A DNA stretch of 64,000 bases from positions 2,016,947 through 2,080,946 of the forward strand of contig JAJEKV010000063.1 of NCBI GenBank assembly GCA_021234155.1. Direction: 5' to 3'. Positions 1 to 10,262 of the stretch are shown here, in pieces. Positions within the stretch are counted from its first letter, which is position 1. Each line of letters opens with the position of its first letter. This DNA comes from Isoetes taiwanensis (lineage: Eukaryota; Streptophyta; Lycopodiopsida; Isoetales; Isoetaceae). The translations under genes and the position numbers were made by a program. The notes under the pieces were generated by a model. It saw nothing but the letters and a program-made list of their open reading frames with translations. It did not search any database and was not told where the DNA came from.

Positions 1-900
1 TATTCAAAGAACGCACACCCATCATTTTCCTCAAAAACTGGACACGCCCCTTAATCCCAAGCAAGACCATTTTCGATTCTGAATTTTCATTTTCCTCAAA
101 AACTCGACACGCCCCTTAATCCGCCAAGACCATTTCGATTTCGGGCAAGAAGATCGATCACTTAAATGGCTCGATCATACCGGACTTGAATGCCACGGAT
201 ACACCTACAAGGAAATGTATGTGCAAAAAAAGCATTACGCCACACAAGAAGAAATCGAGTTTGTTTGGGGACCGAAAAGTATTAGGAAAATCCACTTACG
301 TGTGGGTTGCATTCTAGATTCGGGATGCCCATGATTCTCTCGTTGTTTAGAATATTGTTTTGTTTCATCATGCAAAAGTTGAAGAATCTGAGCAAGGAGA
401 GGTATAATGAATATATGTGCCTTTACAAAAAAATCACAAAGTGTGAAGTGTGCCTGGGAGGCATGGCCTCACAGACTATGGTCAAGTATGCATTACCTTC
501 ACACAAAAGGAAAAGAAATAAACCGGGTTGAGTTTCCGCAACAGCTTAAGAGAAAAAGGGTCCAAGACTCTCCATCCCAACGAAGAGGAAGCATGCAAGC
601 ATTTCAAATAGTGTGGAAGCAGAGCAACCCGCCACGATGATGCTTCCTCTCTTGAAATGACTAGGCCACAATTCAAGCCTCCTCAAGTCAGAAGAAGAAT
701 CTCGGGAAAATCATCAAAAAATAGGTACTTTTCAATCCTCTTCTTCTCGAACCACCATATGATGCAATTTAATATTGAACCGTTATTTTCCAAAGAAGGT
801 CTAGCAAGCTTGAACAATCGTGTACACCACTTACTTCTTCATTTGGGTGTGTTGTGAGTTATGTGTAGGAAATTTGTGCCGCTAGTTTCGAAGTTGTGGT
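1..900. other. intergenic, with a short tandem duplication at its left edge
   Basis: No gene can be supported here. A segment of about 65 bp containing TTTTCCTCAAAAACT and GACACGCCCCTTAATCC occurs twice in tandem (about 23-86 and 88-145). The second copy is shorter at a few CHG-type sites. A stretch near 150-300 reads on the plus strand as a possible protein remnant, but it is too short and too broken to name. Confidence 0.4.
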
Positions 901-931
901 AGATAATTTCAGTTCACAAGAGTATGTAGCT

Positions 932-1530
932 CCAAATGTGTTACAGACGTCATATGGTGCCAATTATATGTTAATAATGTAGTTTGTAGCATATGTAGTG
1001 TCACATATAGTACCAAACAATGGTACCTTATCCTAATAGTGAATTGGCTTCCATATGTTTCTATACTTAGTGTCATATGTGATGTTAGATATGGTGATAC
1101 TTGTGAATGGTGGATTGTCCGCCATATGTGGTGCCAATCGCCGCGCTTAAATATTGCACCACGCCATCCGCCACATATGGGGTGGTGGATGCCCCGCCGG
1201 ATGTGGTGCCTTCTTTGCATTGTGGTGCCACATGTGGGTGTTTAATGTGGCACCACTATGGATCTGACATTTTGCACCACATGTGGTGTCTTTGACGCCA
1301 TTTGTGGTGCGGGCAATGGATTGCCATATGTGGTGCCTTGGGTGCATTGTGGTGCCATAGGTGGTGTGTCATGTGGCACCAGTTTGGTGCCACATGCCAC
1401 ACCACATGTGGTGAATATGACGCCCCCGGTGCCACATGCCACACCACATGTGGTGAATATGATGCCATTTGTGGTGCAAAGTTTGTCATGATGGAATTTG
1501 TGGTGTGTAAAGTGGTGCCCGTTGTGTCAT
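932..1530. repeat. TGTGGTG array 1 (CACATGTGGTGCC-type minisatellite)
   Basis: About 600 bp of short imperfect repeats around GCCACATGTGGTG / GCCATATGTGGTG. The central CACATGTG or CATATG is palindromic, so every unit is also a small inverted repeat. A better conserved sub-block (GTGCCACATGCCACACCACATGTGGTGAATATGA split in two) is directly duplicated at about 1,389-1,460. The same TGTGGTG core returns in four more arrays to the right. The short open frames here are translations of the repeat, not genes. Confidence 0.85.
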
Positions 1531-1654
1531 GTGGTACTAACCTTGATTACTTTCCAGCTTGAATTCAACAGACACCGGGAGAATGGATCAACTCTACAAG
1601 ATCGAAGTGATTCAGTTGTAAGGCAAGATCGGTGATTCGCTGTAAGTCCGCCAG

Positions 1655-2805
1655 CCTTTGAGGTACTTCATAACAAAATTCCCGAAGTGCTTAGTATAAT
1701 TGTATTCTCATTGACAAATTTTATGCTCTCTTTGCGTGATTTGCAATCACCGTTGCATTGAGAATTGCTGTCATGAATTTTCTACAAAGATGGGTACAAG
1801 CCTTAGGTGTGAGTAGGGAGGATCAAAAGCAACTTCAAGCTACCGAGGCACTTACTGTGTGAGCACTTATAGGTAGCTTAGTTTACATGCTAAGGGCCTG
1901 ATGTAAGGGACGATGCCAATTAGGATTAGTGGACTTCCTAATCTTTTCACCCCGCTTAGTCTTTCGCTTGTCCCGCTTTGATGTGTCTAATTTGCCCCTA
2001 GGATGAGGTCGCCACTCATTTTAGGTGGCTTAATTAGATACATCAAGCAGAAACTCAAAAAAGAGAGTAAGTCTGGCTTAGTCTCCTTCGCTTTCTCGCT
2101 TGAGGTATCTAATTTGCCCCTAGGATGACATCGCCACTCGTGGCTTAATTAGATACATCAAGCAGAAACTCGAAAAGGAGTAAGCCCGACATAAAACAAG
2201 ATCCCGGCTGGCTTAGTCTCTTTTGCTTCTCCCCGCTTTGTGTATCTAAAGTGCCCCCGATTGCCTGAATGCGGATTGTGAATGCGCCACCAATACCATC
2301 TTCCATGTCCGCCAAATTTTGAGGTACTTCATAACAAAATTCCCGGTGCTTAGTATAATTGTATTCTCATTGACAAATTTATGCTCTTCTTTGCGTGATT
2401 TGCAATCACGTGCTGCATTGAGAATTGTTGTCATGAATTTTCTACAAAGATGGGTACAAGCCTTAGGTGTGAGTAGGGAGGATCAAAAGCAACTTCAAAA
2501 CCGAGGCATTTTTACTGTGTGAGCACTTATAGGTAGCTTAGTTTACATGCTAAGGGCCCGATAAGGGAGATACATCAAGGTGAAACTCGAAAAAGAGAGT
2601 AAGCCCCGGCTTAGTCTCCTTCGCTTTTTCGCTTGTTGTATCTAATTTGCCCCTAGGGATGACATCGCCACTGTGTGGCTTAATTAGATACATCAAGGTG
2701 AAACTCAAAAGGGAGTAAGCCCGACATAAAACAAGATCCCCGGCTGGCTTAGTCTCTTTTGCTTCTCCCCGCTTTGTGTATCTAAAGTGCCAAGTCAAGT
2801 CAAGC
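1655..2805. repeat. direct duplication with nested inverted TAATTAGATAC repeats
   Basis: A block at about 1,660-1,910 (GAGGTACTTCATAACAAAATT through TTTACATGCTAAGGG) recurs at about 2,320-2,560. Each copy is followed by several units of about 110-120 bp that carry both GTATCTAATTTGCCCCTAGG and the inverse-oriented TAATTAGATACATCAAG, so the region can fold back repeatedly. The copies differ mainly where one has CAG/CTG-like sequence and the other a deletion or a CCG. It looks like a mobile-element end or a foldback repeat. No coding region is evident. Confidence 0.7.
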
Positions 2806-3410
2806 TCCAAAGAGGGTGTCTAATCGACAACAACACCGCCGATCGCCAGATGCATTAAGTCATGCTCCACACCAATCGCCAAATCGCCAGATGCATCGTT
2901 ATGATCCAACAAATCGCTTGGTGAATGTAAGTCACAAGGTAACTTCCAACCTTTTGTGCCCGCTTCTTTTTAATTTGACCCATATAGTTACCGAACTGTT
3001 AAATTTTTGCAGCCGGAAGTGTCTCAGAAAAAGCAAGAGCAGTATTCCAAGCAAAAGACACCTCCAAGACATTTCAAGCATATATGTGTCTTGCTATATG
3101 TGTCTTTGTAAAGCATGTTGTGGCTGCGCAGAATAACGAGGCTTGGACATACTATCCCAATGCAAGGTGAGTTCAGAATTTGAAGGTATTACTCATCCAA
3201 TGTGAGGCCCGATATGTTTGTTGCGGTGGTGTACCAATTTCTAGTTGGCGAAGCCGCTGGACACGCTGTAATGATGATTGATGTTGTGAAGCACGCTTGT
3301 TTGAGAGTAATGAAGTCGAGGTTGATGATCAATAGATCTTTACTTGTAATCACATGTTTGTATTATTGTAACCAAAGAGGTTATTCTTGTAACCTATTCT
3401 TTCATTGACA
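2806..3410. other. unassigned spacer, weak plus-strand coding signal
   Basis: Several short plus-strand frames rich in His/Arg/Ser can be read (2,816-3,136 and 3,202-3,408), with no recognisable domain and no splice pattern I trust. The CGCCAAATCGCCAGATGCATCG text is repeated locally near 2,846-2,895. I would not call a gene. Confidence 0.3.
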
Positions 3411-3412
3411 CT

Positions 3413-4333
3413 CTAATGTACATTGTTGTATACTATTGTATACAATAGACTTTTTTTTCGGGCTGATGTTGAAAGCAACACTGTGGAGTTCAAATCTCCA
3501 GAAGAAATTGATGTATTCAAAGATTCATGACAATGTGGTGTTACATGTCGTGATAGATGTGGTGATGCAAATGGTGCATGTGGTGAATCATGTGGTGCAT
3601 TTGGTGAACCATGTGGTGAATCATGTGGTGAATCATAGGTGGCATGCTGGAGCTTACGTGGCATGTTGGAGCCTAGGTGGCATGTTTGAGCCACCTTGGC
3701 ATGTTTGAGCCTAGGTGGCATATTTGAGCCACCTTGGCATGCTTGAGCCTTTACATGACCTTTGTTACATGTTTGACTTTCATTGACCAACATGTTTGGT
3801 GATGCAAATGGTGCATGTGGTGAATCATGTGGTGCATTTGGTGAATCATGTGGTGAATCATAGGTGGCATGTTGGAGCTTACGTGGCATGTTGGAGCCTA
3901 GGTGGCATGTTTGAGCCACCTTGGCATGTTGGAGCCTAGGTGGCATATTTGAGCCACCTTGGCATGCTTGAGCCTTTACATGACCTTTGTTACATGTTTG
4001 ACTTCCATTGACCAACATGTTTGGTGATGCAAATGGTGCATGTGGTGGATCATGTGGTGCATTTGGTGAATCATGTGGTGAATCATGTGGTGAATCATAG
4101 GTGGCATGTTGGGGCTTATGTGGCATGTTGGAGCCTAGGTGGCATGTTTGAGCCACCTTGGCATGTTGGAGCCTAGGTGGCATGCTTTCTGGCCTATGTG
4201 GCATGCTTGACCCTTTATCGCGGGCATGTTGGAGCCTAGGTGGCATGCATGCAAACGCCCCTTTCCTCTTCTTTCTCGCCTTCATTCCTAAAATCGTATG
4301 GATGCCTACGATTTGCATCCCTTTTATTCCCAA
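3413..4333 (-). repeat. TGTGGTG array 2: 225-bp higher-order repeat, open for 306 codons
   Basis: Tandem copies of a compound unit made of GTGGTGAATCATGTGGTG-type and GGTGGCATGTTGGAGCC-type subrepeats. The landmark TTACATGACCTTTGTTACATG occurs at 3,751 and 3,976, giving a period of exactly 225 bp (75 codons). Because the period divides by three, the minus strand stays open for 306 codons, the longest open frame in the window, encoding Pro/His/Ser-rich repeats such as HDSPNAPHDSPHAPFASP. No signal peptide, membrane segment or known domain is visible. It is most simply a repeat whose frame happens to be open, but a repetitive protein cannot be excluded. Confidence 0.75.
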
Positions 4334-4431
4334 AATTTGCCCCCGCAGCCTTCATTCCGCCCCCATCGCCTATTCCACCATCTCCTTCACTCCTTCCCCC
4401 CATTCCGGCCCATCTCCTTCACTTCCGCCAT

Positions 4432-4735
4432 GGCTAAGTTCAAGACTACACCAAGCAGAACACTATCCCGCCATTGTGCTCGCTTCCTTCGCAGCCAAAG
4501 ACGGCCAGAACCGTGGCTTCCTCAAGGGAGGATCCGCGGTCTTCCTCCACCGCAGGAGGCCGCCTAAGCATGCTGGTGGCTAAGTTCACCCACCGCAGGT
4601 GGAGAAGCTCATCATGGATCATCAAGCCGCCGCCTCGCTATGGGTGCTCGAAAGTGGGTGCATGCAAAGTTATGATGACGCAGGAGCCACTCTAAATGAA
4701 GATGTATGCTCATGGAGGACCACCTCCATATAGAG
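4432..4735 (+). pseudogene. possible short coding remnant, unrecognised
   Basis: A good-context ATG (CGCCATGGCTAAG) opens a Lys/Arg/Ser-rich reading, MAKFKTTPSRTLSRHC, directly after array 2. The most protein-like continuation changes frame at about 4,460 and again near 4,565, passing through readings such as AIVLASFAAKDGQNRGFLK and VEKLIMDHQAAASLWVLESG. It then reaches a stop and a T-rich downstream stretch with repeats of TTGCAATAGTCCTTG. The frame changes are of the kind expected from sequencing errors. No domain is recognised. It could equally be the start of a mobile-element gene. Confidence 0.25.
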
Positions 4736-5305
4736 CTCAAGATGGCCCCCACCGATTAGTTTAGATTTGTATTGTAATCCCCGGTTTCAATTTTTTTGGC
4801 AATAGTCCTTGTGACTATTCTTTGTAAAGGCTTTTCATTAATGACGTAACTTGTTTTGCAATAGTCCTTGTTTTGCAATAGAACTTGTTTTGCTTTTAAC
4901 GTTTCTCGAAGTTTCCATCGTTTTTTTCGCTTAGAATGAACTTTTTGTCATTAATTATAAAATGCAAACAAGGAATTTGAAGGTGCGTAATCTATGATCC
5001 GCGACACTAACAAAATATGGTAAACCAGCTCAACAAATAGGAAAATATGAGATGGGTGGCTCGGGTTCAAAAGAAATAGAGTTCAAAAGAAACCGAAAAG
5101 AAAACACGTAATTCCCCTCAAGCAAAAGTTAGTGGCCTTGCAAGAATCTTTGCACAAAGCGTAGCTCAATGAATTTTGGCCTCATATCAATTCAGTGGAC
5201 CTAATTTGGGATCCATATATTGTCGCCACCAAAATCACCAAGATACTATCAGAATCGAGAGCCATTCCATTTTCTCGACCGGTCAAAATGGTCAATGCCC
5301 CCGGC
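4736..5305. other. AT-rich spacer
   Basis: Short direct repeats of AATAGTCCTTGT and TTGTTTTGCAATAG at 4,800-4,890, otherwise nothing I can name. Confidence 0.3.
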
Positions 5306-5309
5306 CGAT

Positions 5310-5376
5310 TATGGTGAAACTGTGGTGAAAGCTGTGGTGAAAAATGTGGTGAAAACTGTGGTGAAGCTGTGGTGAT
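5310..5376 (+). repeat. TGTGGTG array 3
   Basis: Five tandem units of about 12 bp, (A)CTGTGGTGAAA, with TGTGGTG facing the same way as arrays 1, 2 and 4. The minus strand reads SPQFSPHFSPQLSPQF. Confidence 0.75.
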
Positions 5377-5599
5377 GCAAACGTTGTTTTTATATTTCAA
5401 AGGGAGAAAAATACATATGGAAATCTACCACACCCGGTAGAATAGTTCATACTTCTTATGAAATGAAGTATGCGTAAAAATCGTGGAAAACTATAACCCC
5501 GAAGCTTCTAGTATTATCAAAATGCATTAGAGATATAATAATAGCTGTTTTGAAGAGGTTAATGATGACATACGCCATCGGGCCTCAATCGATCCCGTG

Positions 5600-7150
5600 A
5601 TTGTGAGATCTCAGAACTCTTCTTCTTCCAAGTATGTCCAAGATTTCATCAAGTTTTTTCTCGTTGAATAGTTGGTGAAATCCAAAGAACACTAAAACAT
5701 GAGCTTTCGCTTCTCGCCCCACTTATGATACAGATTCACAAAGTATTGTCTCAGGTTGTTGTGTCTCCATGCAGCTGGCCTGTTGAGCACTTTTTTAATG
5801 GCTGAAGCATGGATCATTTCCTGCTTTAGTTCGATGAACATATCCTCTTCCTCAAGCATGGGGAGAGAGCTAACTCATCCTCGTAATCATACGCCACCCC
5901 CGTAACCCCCCCGCCGGCCGCACCAGCCTCTAAGTCTCCCCGACCAGACCGTGGTAAAACAACATCATTAGTAATAAGAAAGGCAACCGCTTATCACCGC
6001 CTTTGGCTTCTAATTTTTAAGCCCATCAGAATTAACCTATGTTTTAAGCCTAGAATACCTCGAATTCATGGGTCCTCCGCCTCTAATATCCGCCTGCTCC
6101 TCGGGTTTATTTGCTCCAAAGATAGGTCTTACCGAGATGCGATCGCATTTGAACCGGGCGAAATTGTTTGTGCCCGTGTTCTCCTTCTCGCTTTCTTCCG
6201 CCATAGCCGGATCGGATAAGCCAATGTCCGCATGCAAAACTAGATTTAGGGTTTCCTCCAATCTTTCCCCGCATTTTTTGAATGATTGAACTTGCATTTG
6301 ATGTGACAGATTTCCAAAGTGGTGGGTTTCATCATGTGTTTCTCTCGTCCATTCCGCTCATCCTTAATGTAATTTTTTCAGGTGTCACTTTCACCCTCGG
6401 CCAATTAAACAAGAAAGATTGAAGAGTGAAGATTTATATTAAACATATAAAATGATTACATAAGGTTACATTTCAGATTATATACACTTGTTTTCATTCC
6501 CCGTGGGTCTATCAAAAAAGAGATCCGGGTCCAGCTCCTCCTCGCCATCTTCTATGATCACCGATCGCTGGCCACCGGGTCAGCTTTCCCAACCCTATTT
6601 GCTCCCATTCGAGGGAAAGCAAAACCATAATGGTGGAGTGTTACCAAACGTAATAGCATTTTCTCCATGTCCATCCCGCAAGGCCTTGTGATGATAGTAC
6701 ATATCCCCCAAGTGAAGGAATTGGTCCTCTCAGAAACAACCTATCATAACAAAAAAGAGGAACCTGTTTAGCGTGAAAGGCTTGGTAGCCATTAAGCGTA
6801 AAAGGTCTCAACCTTTGCGCATCCCGGTCAATAGTATGAGGAACGGGCCAAAGATGCCGGTGTGTAAAAATTTCTGGAGGCAGAGTAAGTTGAGAGGTCT
6901 GGGAGCTATGGTGTACAATTCAACCTCCTAGTGAGAGTTTTCAAAGATTTTCGCGGGTCATATTCTCATCCGTGAATAGAGTAATTTTCAGATCCCGAAA
7001 GCATGTCCATCCATTCTCGCATGGCTGAAAATCGGACAAAGACGCTTAGGTATTATGGGCTCTTCTTTTCTCGGGTCACATTGTCCCATTCCTAAGACTC
7101 CATCGTTTTGCAAAGATCCAAGAGGTGAAGTTGGCCATGTTCGCTGTAGT
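5600..7150 (-). pseudogene. degenerate minus-strand coding block, unrecognised protein
   Basis: Reading the minus strand from about 7,150 down, protein-like segments follow each other across frame changes. One at about 6,890-6,740 contains PPEIFTHRHLWPVPHTIDRD and then RLRPFTLNGYQAFHAKQVPL. One at about 6,730-6,610 contains HLGDMYYHHKALRDGHG. An acidic stretch EDGEEELDPDLFFDRPTG ends at a stop near 6,483. After a gap come a segment starting MAEESEKENTGTNNFARFKC (about 6,205) and one at about 5,860-5,700 with ELKQEMIHASAIKKVLNRPA. Codon-level coherence, not homology, is the support: I do not recognise the family. It lies between TGTGGTG arrays 3 and 4 and has the same orientation as the DDE transposase-like gene to its right, so it may be a second gene of one element. 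Confidence 0.4.
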
Positions 7151-7479
7151 AGCCGCCAGAAGTCAGAAATCAGAACCGCTTCCCACCCACCAAATCAGAA
7201 TCAGTAAACCGCTTCCCAAGGACCCGCCGCCAGAACCGCTCGCCCCGAATCGCTGTAATAAATCAGAACTCGGCCGGGAGCAAGAAGAATGGCATCTCGG
7301 CCTTTTGGGTTGCCCGAGGTCATTAATTTTCGCCATCCCATAATGATTTTCGGCACGGCCGCCAGCCCAAAGGATGATGAGAGGAATTGATGGGACCGAG
7401 AGAATTTAAGGAAAAGGAAAGCATTTCAAGAGAAAAGCTATTCGTAAGGATCTATCCGTGGTCGGGAGAAGAGACGTAA

Positions 7480-7575
7480 AGTGAAACACGGTGAAACATG
7501 TAGTGAAACATGTGTCACCACATGTGGTGTGGTGAAACACATGTGGTGAAACATGTGGTGAAACATGTGGTGAAC
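7480..7575 (+). repeat. TGTGGTG array 4
   Basis: Tandem GTGGTGAAACAT units, including the palindrome CACCACATGTGGTG at about 7,517-7,530. It lies about 170 bp beyond the last coding sequence of the DDE transposase-like gene (minus strand), in the orientation opposite to array 5 on the other side of that gene. Confidence 0.8.
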
Positions 7576-8024
7576 CCGGGGCATGTTACATCGTGGACAT
7601 CAAAATACAATTACATATTACATCAGAAGCAAAACATATTACATTGAAACAAGGGACATCAAAATACAATTGAGCATGGAATTGAGTTTTTATATTATTC
7701 CCAAACAAGGCAAGACACAACAACATATTCAAAATTTCTGAATCATTTCCTAACCCAGAAGAATGTGTTCGCCTATTCTTCATCGACATGCTATCTTCAT
7801 CGATCGGATAAAAACCCGGGCAAGTTTTCTAGAATCTTTTCCTCATCCGCCCGGGTCTAGCCTCAGAAACAGCTCGAAAGCACCTTTCTTGATCTCGGCC
7901 GCATGGGAACCGAATAGCACAAATTTGAGTAGAGAATACAAGTGACTTTGGCTCGCTTGTCAACAACTCATACATCACCTTTGACCGAGGCTTCTTTCTA
8001 TAGTAAATGCCCTCCACAACGGTT

Positions 8025-8555
8025 TCACCTCTCATAAACAAGTTTCCGCTCGCTTGAAGTCATTTTCAACTTCAAATTTTGGCTTGGTGCATAGCAACAT
8101 CCAAAATACGTAATCCTCCTCGCTCCCTTTAGGTGCAAAGAACCGCAAAGTCGTTTCCTTCTTCTAAGTGCTTCGCAAGTACATTTGCCAAGGTTGAGTA
8201 TAGTGGCCTGGTAGACTTTGCGGGTCTCTTCCACATCCGCATGAACATTGGAGGATGGTTCAACGACTACAAGGTCCCATTCATCTACATACAATTCATT
8301 CTCACACATGTCCCATTTTCCATCCAAACAATTGCCGCAAAAACATGATAGCTTTCTCGGTATGTAGTCGTGTTGGATTTCCCGCGGTCGAATCCATGGA
8401 CTAAATGAATTTGCCTCGGTTTCGAATTGTCTCTCGCACCCCAAGCCTTTTTCCCCGTTGATATCCTCGTGTTTTATTTCCCGTAAGTATCTCCGAACTT
8501 TTCTTCCATTTTCAGTCCACTCGATGTACCACATTGAAATTGTTTCTCTCCGCAA
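8025..8555 (-). CDS. longest intact frame of the DDE transposase-like gene (C-terminal zinc-cluster part)
   Basis: 176 codons without interruption, part of the gene at 7,745-11,060. It holds HDYIPRKLSCFCGNCLDGKW and DMCENELYVDEW, a C-x-C-x2-C...C cysteine cluster typical of the C-terminal third of this family. It then runs through VEETRKVYQ and a Lys/Arg-rich end, KRLCGSLHLKGARRITYFGC. The first Met at 8,555 is not a likely start, since homologous-looking sequence continues upstream in another frame (HGKGEHDG at about 8,680). I list it separately because it is the safest piece for a protein search. Confidence 0.6.
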   Translation of the reverse strand: MRRETISMWYIEWTENGRKVRRYLREIKHEDINGEKGLGCERQFETEANSFSPWIRPREIQHDYIPRKLSCFCGNCLDGKWDMCENELYVDEWDLVVVEPSSNVHADVEETRKVYQATILNLGKCTCEALRRRKRLCGSLHLKGARRITYFGCCYAPSQNLKLKMTSSERKLVYER

Positions 8556-9714
8556 TTTTCACCACATCATGGGCATTATCTAGTTTAATGTCGATGTTTA
8601 AGCCAGAGACCTCGTGATCCATCTTTTTCAATTTCTCGCGCCTTCCCATCATGTTCACCTTTTCCATGGTTTGATCCAAAGAAGTTCCACATCATGTTGA
8701 CCTCTCAGATCACAACCGTATCTTCCAACAAAATAAAATGATCCGGCCGCTTTGAATTGTGATGCAAAGACCATCCGAAAAATACATAGTGCCGTTTGGG
8801 GACATTGCCTTTTCGCTTTAAGTACTCAAAATGTTTCATAAAACAATGTTGAACAAAAAGTGTGTCATGTTCCCTATCATCCCACACATAGTAGTGTGTT
8901 TCCTTCTCAATGGTGTCTGCCTCGCGGATCAACCCGATAGGTTATTTGAACAAATATAGTTATCCGTTGTTGACCCAAAAGCATGGACCGAACTTCATTC
9001 TCGCTCCTTAAAAGTATAATTCTCGCTAAGTCAACCACGGATAGGTAAGCATCTCCGTGCAAGTTATCAAGGAGTTCTTTGTACGGCCTCGCCCGCCACT
9101 TATATCCGGTTGTGTAAAGGAAAATTTGGAAGCTTCTCCAACATTTTGTTCACCGCTGGAAGACTTGCGCTTTCATTGTGTTGGTGAACGAGCTTAGACT
9201 TCTTGCCGCCATCTCTCAATACGCTTTTTTCATAGTCTAGGTATTCCCACTTCACCATGCCACTATCACTAGATTGTTCATGTGGGCGCATAGGGAACTT
9301 CTTAATCCCACACTCTTTACACTCACCCGTAATGCATTCCCTCTTATGGTAAGGTTGGAAGCTAGTTTTTCACATAAAATTCCCCGCCATGCACTTCTTG
9401 TGCTACTTATTTTGTATTCAGACGCCCAAGATTCACCATATATGTCCGACCTGCAAAGTCGACAAGTGTACTGCAGCCTTTTGGGTGCTTAGTTCTCATA
9501 CTATTGAAGCCATCTATTAGCATCAGATTCTAACATGGTATATATAAAGCAAAGAACTATTGAAGTCCTTTAATTTTACAACAAACCATGGTTTCAGCTT
9601 TTCAAACATCCTCTGCTTGATCATAACACTAGGATGTTCCGCCTTGAATTTCCCCGAACAATTGCAACCGCAAGGAAGATAACAAGGTGATCAAAGATAT
9701 TTATTGCACACTAC

Positions 9715-10262
9715 ATTTTCCACCACACTAGGCACCACATAGCATATATTATGTATATTCATCTTACACCTCCTTATTCACCACACTAGGCACCACAACG
9801 CATATATTACATAATTTATTGTACACCATATTTTTCACCACACTAGGCACCACATAGCATATATTATTATGTATATTCATCTTACACCTCGCTATTCACC
9901 ACACTAGGCACCACATAGAATAATTCATTCATTTTACACCATATTTTTCACCACACTAGGCACCACACTAGGCACACACACTAGACACCACACTAGGCAC
10001 ACACACCATGTTATTCACCACACTAGGGACCACATAGCATATATTACAAAGATTTATTTTACACCATGTTATTCACCACACTAGGCACCACATAGCATAT
10101 ATTACAAAGATGTATTTTACACCATGTTATTCACCACACTAGGCACCACAAAGCATATATTGACAAAGATTTATTTCACACCCGGCCTCACCACAAAGAA
10201 CCACATATCACAAGCAATCACTAACCACATACCACATACCACATTAACAATAAAAATGTGGT
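9715..10262. repeat. TGTGGTG array 5 (inverse orientation): CACCACACTAGGCACCACA units of about 62 bp
   Basis: About nine tandem units, CACCACACTAGGCACCACATAGC plus an AT-rich spacer with CATATATTAC and ATTTTACACCATGTT. On the plus strand it reads CACCACA, inverse to arrays 1-4. By the protein layout it sits between the KRDHATHYLEES exon (ending near 10,285 in a GAG|GTTATT donor-like site) and the Cys-rich exon starting near 9,680, that is, in an intron of the transposase-like gene. Confidence 0.85.

Noticed and set aside
6480-6740. SET-domain or lysine methyltransferase similarity in the minus-strand block
   Set aside because: Only short resemblance around a YGF-like string in one frame. The other frame (HLGDMYYHHKALRDG) reads better and the catalytic NHS and GEE motifs are missing.
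9715-10262. CRISPR-like regular repeats and spacers
   Set aside because: Spacers are near-identical AT-rich repeats, no cas genes are present, and the genome is eukaryotic. It is a satellite-like array.
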